Counted from the stretch's first letter, positions 27,813 through 37,552 are shown. The stretch: 39,012 nucleotides of DNA from CAYFLR01 sp964343805 (GCA_964343805.1 CAYFLR010000056.1:1-39012); one strand, 5' to 3'. Notes: generated by a model from the sequence alone, not told the origin. A program made the numbers and translations.

Positions 27813-28601
27813 GTGAGAAGTTTTTTTATAATAAGTATTCTAGCTTTTTCATTCCTACTCGCTGGATGCATAACCGAGCACCCTTATGCCCATCTGTTAA
27901 GTGATGATCTTAAAAATGAAGAGTTGGCGCAGCACATCTATAAACTATCTAAAATAACTGTCTTCGAATCATCGCAAGAAGAGGAAAGAAAACTAACAAA
28001 GAGTCAGTATCGCTCTTTCTTGGAAGATTTCCTGACTATATTGATAAAAAACAATCCCCAGCTCCCCACGAGAATAGAGCAGCGCCCTCTCTACTTAACA
28101 GTTTCAGGAATGGCGGATGATCCAGTGGTTATTTATAAAAATGAATATGATCTCAGGGCAGGCTACCAGCAAGCAATGGAGAGTTATTATCTGATAAAGA
28201 AGGAAATTGACCCCTTAGCAAAACCGATTTCAGAACTCGAACAGGAGTTAGAAAAAACCTACGGCTTTGTGTTTAGAAAAGTACAAGATCCCGAGACGGT
28301 TCCTTCCATCAAAAGCTATCACCAATTTCTCTCTGATTTCGCCGAACAAGCAAAAATGGAAGAGTATGAAGCTCTCACGGAAAAATGGCAGTTAATCTAT
28401 GTGGCTGTGGAGAAAAGAGTCTCAGAATATGACAGCTGTGGAGATATTAAACATTGGCGAGCAACTCCCCAATATCAAACCGAACAAATTATTAGAAACA
28501 AAAAGCTCTCCAAAAGAGCCAATAAAAAGTATCATCGCTACTCAGTATTTGTGGATTGTTTGGATGACTTGTTTGAGTATGTCGCTACCTATTCCTGGTA
28601 A
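27813..28601 (+). CDS. Lipoprotein of unknown function
   Basis: 262 residues from GTG 27813, supported by GAGG 6 bases upstream. The signal peptide ends in L-L-A-G-C (Cys19). The mature part is charged and mainly helical (E-L-E-Q-E-L-E-K, Y-Q-Q-A-M-E-S-Y-Y). It has two further Cys near the C-terminus (D-S-C-G-D and V-D-C-L-D) that may pair. No family recognised. Last gene of the four-gene plus-strand cluster; the convergent AgmX-like gene ends 26 bases further on, and no terminator is seen between them. Confidence 0.8.
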   Translation: MRSFFIISILAFSFLLAGCITEHPYAHLLSDDLKNEELAQHIYKLSKITVFESSQEEERKLTKSQYRSFLEDFLTILIKNNPQLPTRIEQRPLYLTVSGMADDPVVIYKNEYDLRAGYQQAMESYYLIKKEIDPLAKPISELEQELEKTYGFVFRKVQDPETVPSIKSYHQFLSDFAEQAKMEEYEALTEKWQLIYVAVEKRVSEYDSCGDIKHWRATPQYQTEQIIRNKKLSKRANKKYHRYSVFVDCLDDLFEYVATYSW

Positions 28602-28627
28602 ACAACAGACCTCTTCCTGTACCCTCA

Positions 28628-29642
28628 TCATTCAGTAAAAGAAAAAGTTAAGGGATAGATAAACTCCATGGTTTTTCCTTTAGCAAAGGCAGGAAATTTA
28701 ATTCGATAACTCGACTCCTTCATACACTTTAAAAAACCTTTTCGTCCGTTAAAGGTGCCAAGAGCCACATTTTTTACAATCCCTTTATGATTGACAGTGA
28801 AGTAGACCTNNNNNNNNNNAAACTGAAAACTTTTTTCCTTTAGCCAGCTCTTTTTTATAACAACCGGTGAGCCCTTTTTGATTTCTGACAGTTCGGTTGA
28901 TTTTGAAGTGAGAGAGCAGACCTTTTCCCTCAGGAAACTTTTTTTTCTTATGTCTGGGAAGGGGCAAAGTGTAGTTAAAGGTATAATCTTTTCCTAAAGG
29001 AAAGGAGGGAAACTTGATCTGATGAATGGTTTTCTTAAGGCACTGGAGCAGTTTTTTATTTTTAATAAAAGTTCCAAGATTAAGATTCAACACCTTCCCT
29101 TTGGGATTTACTGTCAAAAAGACTTCCACCATGGCTGCAGGGGAAATGATGGATAGAGAGTTCTTTTTGTAACATCTGCGAATGGCACGTCTCTCATCTT
29201 GAAAGGCAATTTTAATTTGAGCATCATTGAGAGGAGAATCACCAATACTCAGCATGGTGCCTTCGAGCTCATTGTAAGTGAATATAAGTGGATAGCGAGC
29301 AATGACTGAGCCTCCTGGAAAGGAAGGAAAGTTTAAAGTAAATATGATGTCTCTAATACAATTAATAAATGATCTTTTTCTTAAGTAAGTATCAATTTTT
29401 ATTTTCCTGACCTTACCACGATTGTTGATTTTGAATTTCACCGTCAAATTGGCGGTAAAAGTGGGGTCCTTCTTTCTTTCCAATTCATAGCATCTTTCAA
29501 GGAACTCAACCCGTTCTTGTAAAGCTGCGTCTATTTGTTCTTTGGATAGATGACCCCGATGGGAAGAGCTCCCCGTTGTGATACAACCGCTAAAGAGCAA
29601 AATAAGAATAAAAGAAATCCGCTTAAATGAGCTGATGGACAC
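28628..29642 (-). CDS. Lipoprotein with three AgmX/PglI-type C-terminal repeats (one 10-N gap)
   Basis: About 338 residues from GTG 29642, with GGAGG 5 bases upstream. Lipobox F-S-G-C. Three repeats each start with C-Y (E-R-C-Y, R-R-C-Y, T-G-C-Y), carry a V-x-x-x-G-K-V or G-I-V strand and a second Cys followed about 10-15 residues later by F-P-[SA]-F. This is the AgmX/PglI C-terminal domain common in Myxococcota and relatives, usually present once. The third repeat is cut by the gap at 28810-28819. Read in the other frame after it, bases 28809-28628 give V-Y-F-T-V-N-H-K-G through K-F-P-A-F and a TGA, completing the repeat, so the gap should be 9 or 12 bases. Confidence 0.85.
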
Positions 29643-29806
29643 AATATCCTCCCTGCAAATACAACCTCAACACCTATTATGCCATTTTGCAGCAATAAGA
29701 AGCAAAATAAAACCGCCCAGTAACATAATAATACCTAATTTTTTGTCATTTTACCAAAAACATCTTATTCAATCCGTCTCTCTCACTCGTATTTTACAAT
29801 AAGCTC

Positions 29807-29827
29807 TTAAAATAAAAACTATTTTAA
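29807..29827. promoter_or_regulatory. AT-rich inverted repeat upstream of the TGase lipoprotein
   Basis: TTAAAATA-AAAAC-TATTTTAA is a perfect 8-bp inverted repeat about 100 bases before the start at 29927, in the 284-base divergent region 29643-29926. No convincing -35/-10 pair could be assigned. It could be an operator or simply AT-rich promoter DNA. Confidence 0.3.
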
Positions 29828-29926
29828 ATATTAAACGGAGCTCCCTCTAAGATGGAATAGTATTTGCAATTAATAAGAAACATAGACGTTGGGTTAAACC
29901 TTTGGCCTAAGGATTGGAGGCAAATA

Positions 29927-32077
29927 ATGAAGACATCTGCAAAAATAACTTTTTCCCTTTTTATATTGATCCTGCTAGCTGCTTGTGGCATAGAGCCTTA
30001 TAATGCCACGCTAAAAGAAGCTCCCAATGCAGCCAATAGCCCTGCTCTCTTTGGGGTACAAACCAAGCCTCTCAATCAGATCTCCATGCAGGCTGATTTA
30101 ACTAAGACCCCTTGGAGTGGAAATTACTGGGCAACATATCAAGGTGGTTTAGCCCACCGCTGGCAGAACTCACCTGGGGGCAGAGATTACCAAAACTATA
30201 TGTACTCTCCTCTTTCAACCTATGAGATCGAGAGCATGAATAATTCCGCTTTAAACCTGCTCTCTCCAGCTGAAAAATATGACCTTTATTTAGGAAAAAC
30301 CGATTTTCCGCTCACTAAAAAAGATCAACAAAATACCCGTAACAGTGTAAATACAGAGGGGCAAGTTCCCACTTGGTTTGGTATTTGTCATGGTTGGGCA
30401 CCCGCTAGTATTTATGAGCCAGAGCCAGGACCTAGCACCACCGTAACGACTCCGTCCGGACAAGAGATCACCTTTTACTCTTCAGATATTAAAGCTCTCC
30501 TCTCTAAGCATTATGCAGATGCGAAAGTTCCTACCTATTTTATCGGGGGGCGCTGTAATAATAAAGACGTACAGCGAGATGAGAACGGCCGAGTGGTGAA
30601 TATAGAATGCCGCGATACCAACCCTGCCACTTTCCACTTAGTATTAGATGAATTCATCGCCAATAAAAATGAATCTTTTGTTGCCGATGTCACCTTTGAT
30701 GCTGAGGTTTGGAATCAACCAGTTTCTGGCTATACATTTCGTTATTCCAACCATCGCCCACTTAACAGCAATTATCTTCATGCAGCATACGGTACCGCCG
30801 AGCTAGTTGATGTAGATTTAGAGCTCCGTTATGTAGTGGAAACCTATCCCAACAGAAACCAAGTTAAACCCTATGTTAAAACCAAAAAAATGAAGTACAC
30901 CTTGGAATTGGATTCGAATGGCTACATCATTGGTGGAGAATGGATCAGCGAAGCCAGACCCGATTTCCTTTGGTCTTTGCGTCGAAAGCCCACACTTGCT
31001 CAGGATGGGGGTCTTAACTATGAAAAGATTAAATATCTTTTGGATCGTTCTCTCTCTTTAAACCCAACCGAACCCACTCCAACAGAACCGACTCCTCCTG
31101 AAAACCCAGAAGAGAATCTCTATAAACTCACATTGAGCCCTGAAATGGCCACTATAAAAACCGATGAAACTTTTAAATTTACTGCCAAAGCACTTGATTA
31201 TGAGGGCAATTCACTCCCTCTCAGTTTAAAATGGAGTGTTCAAGGATATGCTGCCACAATAGATCAAACCGGACTTTTTACCGCTCCCTCTTATCCAGGA
31301 AGTTTCCAAGTGCAAGTGGAGTACTATAATGAAACTCTCAGTCAAAATTTCAAACAGATGGCGACGGTCACCGTAATAGAAAAAGATATTCCAGTGGATC
31401 CAGATTATCCTTCCGATCCTGACCACCAATGGGAAGAACCCAGTTTAGGGACCGTCTCTTTTATAAATCAAGGTGACACTCTGACCCTCAACCCCGGTCA
31501 AAGAATTCGCCTTAGAGCTATCTACCGAGATGCTGAAGGCAGAGAAGTTCATACCCGCATGTATTATGACGCTGACGCTGGTCGTATAGATCGTAGAGGA
31601 AACTTTACAGCTCCTCGTAGGGAAGGAACTTATGTTGTTTCAGTCAATCCTATTATAGACGGAGAAATTTTATGGAACATCCAAGATGAAATTGAAATTA
31701 GAGTTCTAAGGGAAGAAGAGCCAGTCATTGAGAGCGCTTTACGCGGTGTCAGATGGACTGTAAATAATCAAGGACGAAGAACCAGAGTTAATGTAAAAGG
31801 AAGAGCTATAGGCAGCGAGGTGGCATCCGTTAGATTAAGAGCCCGCACCCAATATGGAGAATCAACTATCCTTGCTGAGCAAGAGATCTATCATGAGGGT
31901 ACATTTAGATTAAGATCTAGAGTGGGCAATAATGTCAATCGTGTAGTATTGGAGTTAGTAAATACCCAAGGTCGAGTGGTAGATCGTCAGATCAAACACC
32001 TTAACCAAAATAGCAGGCCAGAAAGACCCCATCGTCCGAGAAACCCAAGAAGACCCGGCAGAGCTAGATACCGATGA
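29927..32077 (+). CDS. Lipoprotein with transglutaminase-elicitor-like domain and Ig-like domains
   Basis: 716 residues from ATG 29927 (GGAGG 6 bases upstream; an ATG at 29864 is too early). Lipobox L-A-A-C (Cys15-20 region). Residues about 130-370 match the pattern of the oomycete/bacterial transglutaminase elicitor family. They include W-F-G-I-C-H-G-W-A-P-A with the likely nucleophile Cys154, R-D-T-N-P-A-T-F-H with His237, F-V-A-D-V with Asp254, and V-W-N-Q-P-V-S-G-Y. The triad assignment beyond Cys is inferred. After a P/T/E linker (about 379-397) come two or three Ig-like domains (from about 398, 508 and 603) and a basic tail of R and P. It would be a surface- or periplasm-exposed cross-linking or papain-like enzyme. 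Confidence 0.8.
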   Translation: MKTSAKITFSLFILILLAACGIEPYNATLKEAPNAANSPALFGVQTKPLNQISMQADLTKTPWSGNYWATYQGGLAHRWQNSPGGRDYQNYMYSPLSTYEIESMNNSALNLLSPAEKYDLYLGKTDFPLTKKDQQNTRNSVNTEGQVPTWFGICHGWAPASIYEPEPGPSTTVTTPSGQEITFYSSDIKALLSKHYADAKVPTYFIGGRCNNKDVQRDENGRVVNIECRDTNPATFHLVLDEFIANKNESFVADVTFDAEVWNQPVSGYTFRYSNHRPLNSNYLHAAYGTAELVDVDLELRYVVETYPNRNQVKPYVKTKKMKYTLELDSNGYIIGGEWISEARPDFLWSLRRKPTLAQDGGLNYEKIKYLLDRSLSLNPTEPTPTEPTPPENPEENLYKLTLSPEMATIKTDETFKFTAKALDYEGNSLPLSLKWSVQGYAATIDQTGLFTAPSYPGSFQVQVEYYNETLSQNFKQMATVTVIEKDIPVDPDYPSDPDHQWEEPSLGTVSFINQGDTLTLNPGQRIRLRAIYRDAEGREVHTRMYYDADAGRIDRRGNFTAPRREGTYVVSVNPIIDGEILWNIQDEIEIRVLREEEPVIESALRGVRWTVNNQGRRTRVNVKGRAIGSEVASVRLRARTQYGESTILAEQEIYHEGTFRLRSRVGNNVNRVVLELVNTQGRVVDRQIKHLNQNSRPERPHRPRNPRRPGRARYR

Positions 32078-32078
32078 A

Positions 32079-33761
32079 CTAAGGCGATTCCATGATTAAA
32101 TAATGCTCCCAAGTGGTCATCACTTGGGAGTTTTTTATTGAGCTTTGTCCTGCAGCACAAGCGGATTGTTGTTCTGAACTAAGAGTATTACCGGAAGTCC
32201 GGATATTATAAAGATAGCGATTGGTTAACATAAAACCATTGGTATCCAGTGTATCCCAACCCAATTCAAAATTTTCTACCAACTGGCAATGAGTTAAGCT
32301 TGCATTACTAGGATTTAAATAATGAAAATCGAGGCTCACCTGACTACTCAAAAATTTTCGATTTCCCCGCTTCTCAATTAATGAAGTGCCCAATTTATTC
32401 AATGGCTGGCTGAGGCTTCCAGCAGGTTGAATCAAACCAAATGTTAGGTCATCTCCTGTTTTCTTAACGAGTACTTGAGGATAACAATGATTATCTAAAC
32501 CACTCCCCTCCACAAGTTTGGTTTGCAGATACTGAGAGTAAGCAATGGCACAGTGAAGTTCTGATAGAGAATTGCAATGCTCGGTTTGATAACTGGCAAA
32601 GGAACAGTCCGTCTCACTACCACATACAGTTGCAGGGGGATTCATTGCTTTAAGGTCAGCCAAGAGAGCATCATGAATCTTTGTGGCAGTGGATTCACTT
32701 AATGACAGTGCCGTAAAATTAGGAAATAGGCTCTGATCATACTTAATTGGCAGCATCAAATTTTTTCCATTCTCTTTCCCAAAGGCTCTTTTTAGGTTTA
32801 ATTCACTATGGTCAAGACCTTCGGTAGAACCACAAATATCAAAAGCCGCTTGAGAGCGCCAAATTCCAGCACCATAAAAGAGTTCACCTTGAAAGTTTTC
32901 TAGCTCAGTCAAGTTGATATGGGGCAACTCACTGGGGCAGCTAGCACCCAGCGTCTTTTGCTCGGCAGAGGACATGGTTAAAAAGTCGAGCACCTCATTA
33001 CAAGAATTGGCTTTGATACTGAATTTGTCTTCATCAGCCGAGACTTCGCTCAAAAGACTCGAGTTTAAAGCCCCTTCTTGTAATTTTATATTGGCAGTGC
33101 CAAGAATCTGATTCAGATAAAGAGTATTTTGACTGTAAGTTCCACCATTGAAATAGAAAGTTGCCGAGCTGGCAAATTGCAGTTGATCCAATTGCAATCT
33201 GACCATACCAATGATATTCCATCCATCATCATCTTCATAAGCAACCAAACTGGCATTTTGATTGTTAGAATTGGATTGATTGTCATTATTAGAAAATGAA
33301 CTGGTTTGATTATTATTATTACTGCTGGTAGGTGGTTCAGTGATACTCTCTGCTGCCTGCATCATGTAGAGGTTGATAGGTTTATTAATTTCCATACCAA
33401 TGAGGGAGAAACCTCCATCAGCAGTCAAACTAAATACCACTATTTTAGGGTCTGTGACTCCCTCTTCATGGGTCACCACTTGAATGGCGTAATTGGTATA
33501 ATCAAAATCAGAGGCAGCTTCTAAAGCCAATGACACTTTTCCAGAGAGTGTAATCTGTTGATCAGCCACAGTGGGATCTGCTCCTCCTAAAATACTTTCG
33601 TTTTCATTAGTATTGGTAGGAAAACTGGATCCTCCAGCCTTCATAGGGCCCATAGCATGACTTTTTTCCGCATCATCTATCTCACCACTTGCACATCTAA
33701 TAACCTGTAGATAGATGATTCCCAGGGAAAGTAATAGAATTATGGTTTTATTTTTTATCAT
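32079..33761 (-). CDS. Exported protein of unknown function, Asn/Ser-rich linker
   Basis: 560 residues. The ATG overlaps the TGA of the FG-GAP gene (ATGA), so translation is probably coupled. The signal sequence ends near V-I-R-C-A; a lipoprotein is possible, though the lipobox is poor. Residues about 60-140 form a beta domain (L-S-G-K-V-S-L-A-L). An Asn/Ser/Gln low-complexity linker lies around 145-168, and the C-terminal 350 residues are rich in paired cysteines (C-G-S-E-T-D-C and others), consistent with disulfides. No family recognised. The last codons contain the plus-strand terminator. Confidence 0.8.
   Translation of the reverse strand: MIKNKTIILLLSLGIIYLQVIRCASGEIDDAEKSHAMGPMKAGGSSFPTNTNENESILGGADPTVADQQITLSGKVSLALEAASDFDYTNYAIQVVTHEEGVTDPKIVVFSLTADGGFSLIGMEINKPINLYMMQAAESITEPPTSSNNNNQTSSFSNNDNQSNSNNQNASLVAYEDDDGWNIIGMVRLQLDQLQFASSATFYFNGGTYSQNTLYLNQILGTANIKLQEGALNSSLLSEVSADEDKFSIKANSCNEVLDFLTMSSAEQKTLGASCPSELPHINLTELENFQGELFYGAGIWRSQAAFDICGSTEGLDHSELNLKRAFGKENGKNLMLPIKYDQSLFPNFTALSLSESTATKIHDALLADLKAMNPPATVCGSETDCSFASYQTEHCNSLSELHCAIAYSQYLQTKLVEGSGLDNHCYPQVLVKKTGDDLTFGLIQPAGSLSQPLNKLGTSLIEKRGNRKFLSSQVSLDFHYLNPSNASLTHCQLVENFELGWDTLDTNGFMLTNRYLYNIRTSGNTLSSEQQSACAAGQSSIKNSQVMTTWEHYLIMESP
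32106..32136 (+). terminator. Intrinsic terminator of the TGase lipoprotein gene, inside the convergent CDS
   Basis: CTCCCAAGTG (32106-32115), loop GTCAT, CACTTGGGAG (32121-32130) and T6 (32131-32136): a perfect 10-bp stem with a U-tract, 29 bases after the TGA at 32077. The same bases encode residues around S-Q-V-M-T-T-W-E-H near the C-terminus of the minus-strand gene. Confidence 0.92.
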
Positions 33762-35609
33762 AGTTCACCCATCAAAATGCTGATCGCTGCACTCTCTTTT
33801 GTTTCTTCATAGACGGAGGGATTCATTCCTGTTACGAGGATGTCCCCAGAAATCGCCAAATCACTTCCTAAGTAGGTTGCCACTTTCGGCTCTTCTTCAT
33901 AAAACAATTTATTGGTGGTGGCCAGGGAGCCACTTCCTGTGACAGGCAATACATAAATGAGTCCCGCATTACTTTTTACATTACTAAATTTGGGAGCACT
34001 CACGGCAGCAAACTTTTCTCCAATGGCCACCCGCATTCCAAACCCACTGTCTGCTGTTAAATCCTTAGTTGGCCAGCTTTGACTATAAACCCAGGCCCCT
34101 TCTGTGTTACGCTGGAAAATCCAAGCTCCCCCCTGTTTGATGCTCTCGGCTAAAGTGGTATAACCTACGATCATCGTATCTTTATAGAGATCCATGGCTC
34201 CGCCGTAGAAGAGATTTCCCGCTTGGGCNNNNNNNNNNAGCCTCAGAATCAGCTTCCCAACTCCCATTTTCCAAGGTCCAGGTGTAGATATTCCCCCCTT
34301 TTCCCTCCTCTACTTCACTGCTGGGGGTTCCACTGACTAAGACAGTTTTTTCCGCCTGGACAATATAACCTAGCTGCTCACCCGGAGAGGCTTCATCTCG
34401 TTCTATCAGGCTTTTTTGACTCCAAGTCCCTTCGGACAGTTCAAACTCATATATGGCTCCTTTAGAATCATTATGTCCGGGAGCCCCTACAAAGGCTCTC
34501 CCTTCACTTAACTCCACACTATAGCCAAAGAAATCACCCGCAACGGATTTTTCGGGGACCAGTTCAGTGCCATTATCCCAACTGTTTTCTCCAGTTCGCT
34601 TAAATACAAAAGCTCGTCCAGAATCGCTTCCTCCTCCATCAGCTCGATAAGATCCAACAATCAAATATTCCCCCTCCATCGCTAGAGAAGATCCAAACCA
34701 ATTGCCTACACTGCTGGAAGGATCGTGGATCTTTATTCCCTCTCCCCATAAATTAAGATCTTTTTTCTGATATACAAAAACCAGCCCTCCATTTTCCTCC
34801 ATGGAATCATCCAAAGGAAGCCCCACCGCAGTATAATCACCGCTCACAGCCACCACACTATGACTCGGTCCATTTTTTTTGGTATAACTCACAATAAGTG
34901 GAAAGGATGATGCATTGCCCACCTTATCTACATAGAGTGTGATGGGTTCAACCGTGGTTGGTTTATCAGAATATGTAATAATTCCATTGCGAGTTCCTGT
35001 CATATAACCATTAAGTGAGGCCTCTAACTTCCAAACTCCGGCAGGAACAGCCTCNNNNNNNNNNGTTGTGTCCATTCCTGAGTCACCAGAACCAGGTTCA
35101 CTATCAGTAGTAGTAGTAAAATTAGTTCCTTGTAAAGCAACTGATATTCCACTATGAGAAGAGAGTTCATCTAGTAAAACCTGACCCTTAACTCCTCCCA
35201 CTTTGGGCATTTCTGCTTTAACAACTTCCGTAACGGTACTTTCAACTACTTCCACTGTCTGCTGCAACCCATAGACCTTCTCTTCATGTTTAAAAACACC
35301 GATGATCTTGATTTTCAATTTAGGGGGAGCTACGCCCTTCACTAAACTTAAATACTCATTGGGAATCTTCAAAACATAACTCCCCTCTTCATCTGCAGTG
35401 GTGGCCACATCTGGATACCCTTCTAGATATACGTCGGCACCACTCGCCGGAATTTCAACCTCCCCATCCATTGCAGTCAAGGTTCCTGTTACGATTGTCT
35501 CTGCAGCTTCCAAGACAATTTCAGTCTCATCTTCGGTTTCTTCTACCTCATCTGCTGGACAGGCCATGAGAGACCAGATGCACCCAAATAACAGCATCCA
35601 TTTAGCCAT
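33758..35609 (-). CDS. FG-GAP propeller lipoprotein with carboxypeptidase-regulatory-like domains (two gaps)
   Basis: About 617 residues. GAGGAG lies 6 bases before the ATG. Lipobox L-M-A-C (Cys17) is followed by an acidic stretch. Two carboxypeptidase-regulatory-like (peptidase-associated) folds follow (about 35-100 and 140-215, with V-P-A-G-V-W-K-L), then FG-GAP/integrin-alpha-type repeats from about 235 (N-W-F-G-S-S-L-A, D-F-F-G-Y-S-V-E-L, R-A-F-V-G-A-P-G). The gap at 35055-35064 is in frame. The gap at 34229-34238 shifts frame, but the propeller continues on the other side (N-L-F-Y-G-G-A-M-D-L), so it should be 9 or 12 bases and this is one gene ending at 33758. Surface exposure and ligand binding are inferred. 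Confidence 0.85.
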
Positions 35610-35680
35610 AGGTTACTCCTCATCATGAACTTGATTGTTTAACCCATTATAAGCTATTTAATTAAGTTTTCCAAAGAATT

Positions 35681-36709
35681 TTATTGCCTTAGAAAATGCT
35701 GAAAGAGTCTGATGGAACGAGGAGAGCGAGACAAAAATTCGGGATGAAACTGGGTTCCTAATAACCAAAAATCTGAGCCTTTATAGCTAATGGCCTCAAT
35801 CACATCAAAGCCACGCAAGTAGCTATAGGGGTGATTAAGTTCAATACCAAGCGGATCCTCTCCTTTATAGCCATGAGGCATTGTAATAGGGGTAAAGGCA
35901 AGTATTTCCATATAAGGAGCGATCTCATCTACCGCACGCACGTGAATACTAGTGACTTTCCAAGGAGAGTATAAAATAGGATTCACTTGCTCATTTTGAG
36001 GTAAATAGACCTCTGCCAAAGGAGTATCATTAATTAGAAAGAGTGAGTGGTGAATGGGACGAATCTTTGACTTACGCTTGTGAATATTCCAATCTACCCC
36101 TTGAGGCTCAGCAATTCCTGGTTTTATCAATTGAATTGTGCCACCGAACAATATATTTGAGAGCTGCATTCCCCTACAAATTGCAAAAACAGGTAAACCA
36201 AGTTCTTTAGCTAAAAGAACCACAGTTAATTCTTTAATATCTCTCCATAATAAATAGTCATTTTCTGCAGGTTCTGCATAGAGATGGAAAAAGAGGGGAG
36301 AGGTAGCTCTTCCCCCTGGAATAACAATATGGGTTATTTTTTTTTCTACTAAATACTCTCGAATGGCAGCTACGTTAATGTATTGATCAAAAAAAGCTAA
36401 CTTAATAATCCCCTTTTCATCACGAACTCCCCCGGGATAATTAAAGAAATTATCTTGAATATCCATATACTTAGAATCATAATAAAGAGGTCTCATCCAT
36501 TTTCCATGACTTTTCCTGAAGATAGTCAGCTCAGTATCCATGCCAGAAGCAGCCCGATGCAGTACGGTGGGGAGGGAATAACGGGTTAATATGTTATTCC
36601 ATTTCCCTAAGTAAGAGATAAAGACCCTTTTTTCAAGGGGGAGCTCTTCTGCATGGAGGGGAAACACGGTTATGAGTAATAACACAATTAATATCATCCG
36701 TTTATACAT
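35681..36709 (-). CDS. Exported class-I glutamine amidotransferase-like hydrolase (peptidase C26 type)
   Basis: 342 residues from ATG 36709, chosen for GGAG 7 bases upstream and a clean signal peptide ending L-H-A (cleavage near 20). The nucleophile Cys178 lies in F-A-I-C-R-G-M-Q, and His322/Glu324 in T-Q-F-H-P-E-F complete the triad of the gamma-Glu-GABA hydrolase (PuuD)/C26 family; P-G-G-R is also present. These enzymes hydrolyse gamma-glutamyl bonds and are normally cytoplasmic. The export signal is unusual and suggests a periplasmic gamma-glutamyl substrate. It is 71 bases upstream of the FG-GAP gene, and a shared transcript is possible. Confidence 0.87.
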   Translation of the reverse strand: MYKRMILIVLLLITVFPLHAEELPLEKRVFISYLGKWNNILTRYSLPTVLHRAASGMDTELTIFRKSHGKWMRPLYYDSKYMDIQDNFFNYPGGVRDEKGIIKLAFFDQYINVAAIREYLVEKKITHIVIPGGRATSPLFFHLYAEPAENDYLLWRDIKELTVVLLAKELGLPVFAICRGMQLSNILFGGTIQLIKPGIAEPQGVDWNIHKRKSKIRPIHHSLFLINDTPLAEVYLPQNEQVNPILYSPWKVTSIHVRAVDEIAPYMEILAFTPITMPHGYKGEDPLGIELNHPYSYLRGFDVIEAISYKGSDFWLLGTQFHPEFLSRSPRSIRLFQHFLRQ

Positions 36710-36874
36710 ACTTAGACTCCAAATAATAGATGAACCAGGCAGAATCCAGAGGGTCCTTCTACCCATCGGAATTTAGAATCCCGTCTTTAATAATTTGTAT
36801 TTATCTATAATTTTACTTTACATATTTGCCAAACTTGTTAAGTATAGATGGAGAATTTTTGGAAAGGATATCCT

Positions 36875-37552
36875 ATGCAAGGCAAATCAATTATCGTATT
36901 CATTTTAGGGTTGGTCATTTCAGCACCTACGCTACTCGCAAATAATAACTGGGTAGATCAGATACTTAAAAGACCCACCAATCTAGAAAAAGGGCGAAAG
37001 ATCTACCAACAGCACTGTTTAAGATGCCATGGGGCTACAGTTTATGGAAATAAAAATGGTCAAGTTCCCCAAATGGCGGGACAACATCAAACTGTTCTTG
37101 TTAAGCAACTCTTTGATATCCGATCTCTCAATCGTGATAATCCCTCCATGTATTACTACGCTCGACCTCAAGCCATTGGTGGAGATCAAGCTGTTGCCGA
37201 TGTTACAGCATACATTGAAGCCCTACCTGCAAATCCAAATGTAGGGATAGGTCCAGGTAACTCCCTTACACGAGGAAAAACTCTTTTCAATCAATACTGC
37301 GCTGGCTGTCATGGTTTTCAAGGAGAGGGAGACGATTTTGGTCGCATACCTAAAATTAATGAACAGCACTTTGAATATATGAGACGCCAATTCCAAATGA
37401 TGGCCATGGGTCACCGGCGAAATATTACCCCAGAAAAGGTCACCCAGATACGCGTGATTCATCCCTCCGATTTGGATAAAATTCTTGATTATTTATCACG
37501 TATCAGACCGATTTCAAGAGACGAAACACCATCAAATGATGTAAATTTATAA
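36875..37552 (+). CDS. Diheme cytochrome c (c4-like)
   Basis: 225 residues from ATG 36875 (AAGGA 6 bases upstream, signal peptide ending T-L-L-A). Two heme-binding motifs, C-L-R-C-H (48-52) and C-A-G-C-H (142-146), start two similar c-type domains, each followed by a G-Q/N-E-Q-H segment and Met residues (P-S-M-Y-Y, Q-M-M-A-M-G-H) that could be axial ligands. The size and two-domain form fit cytochrome c4, a periplasmic electron carrier to oxidases. The 165-base divergent region before it contains no convincing promoter match. Confidence 0.9.
   Translation: MQGKSIIVFILGLVISAPTLLANNNWVDQILKRPTNLEKGRKIYQQHCLRCHGATVYGNKNGQVPQMAGQHQTVLVKQLFDIRSLNRDNPSMYYYARPQAIGGDQAVADVTAYIEALPANPNVGIGPGNSLTRGKTLFNQYCAGCHGFQGEGDDFGRIPKINEQHFEYMRRQFQMMAMGHRRNITPEKVTQIRVIHPSDLDKILDYLSRIRPISRDETPSNDVNL

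Noticed and set aside
28785..28826. Premature end of the AgmX-like protein and of other gap-spanning genes as pseudogenes
   Set aside because: The shifts coincide exactly with 10-N gaps, and the domain continues in another frame to a proper stop.
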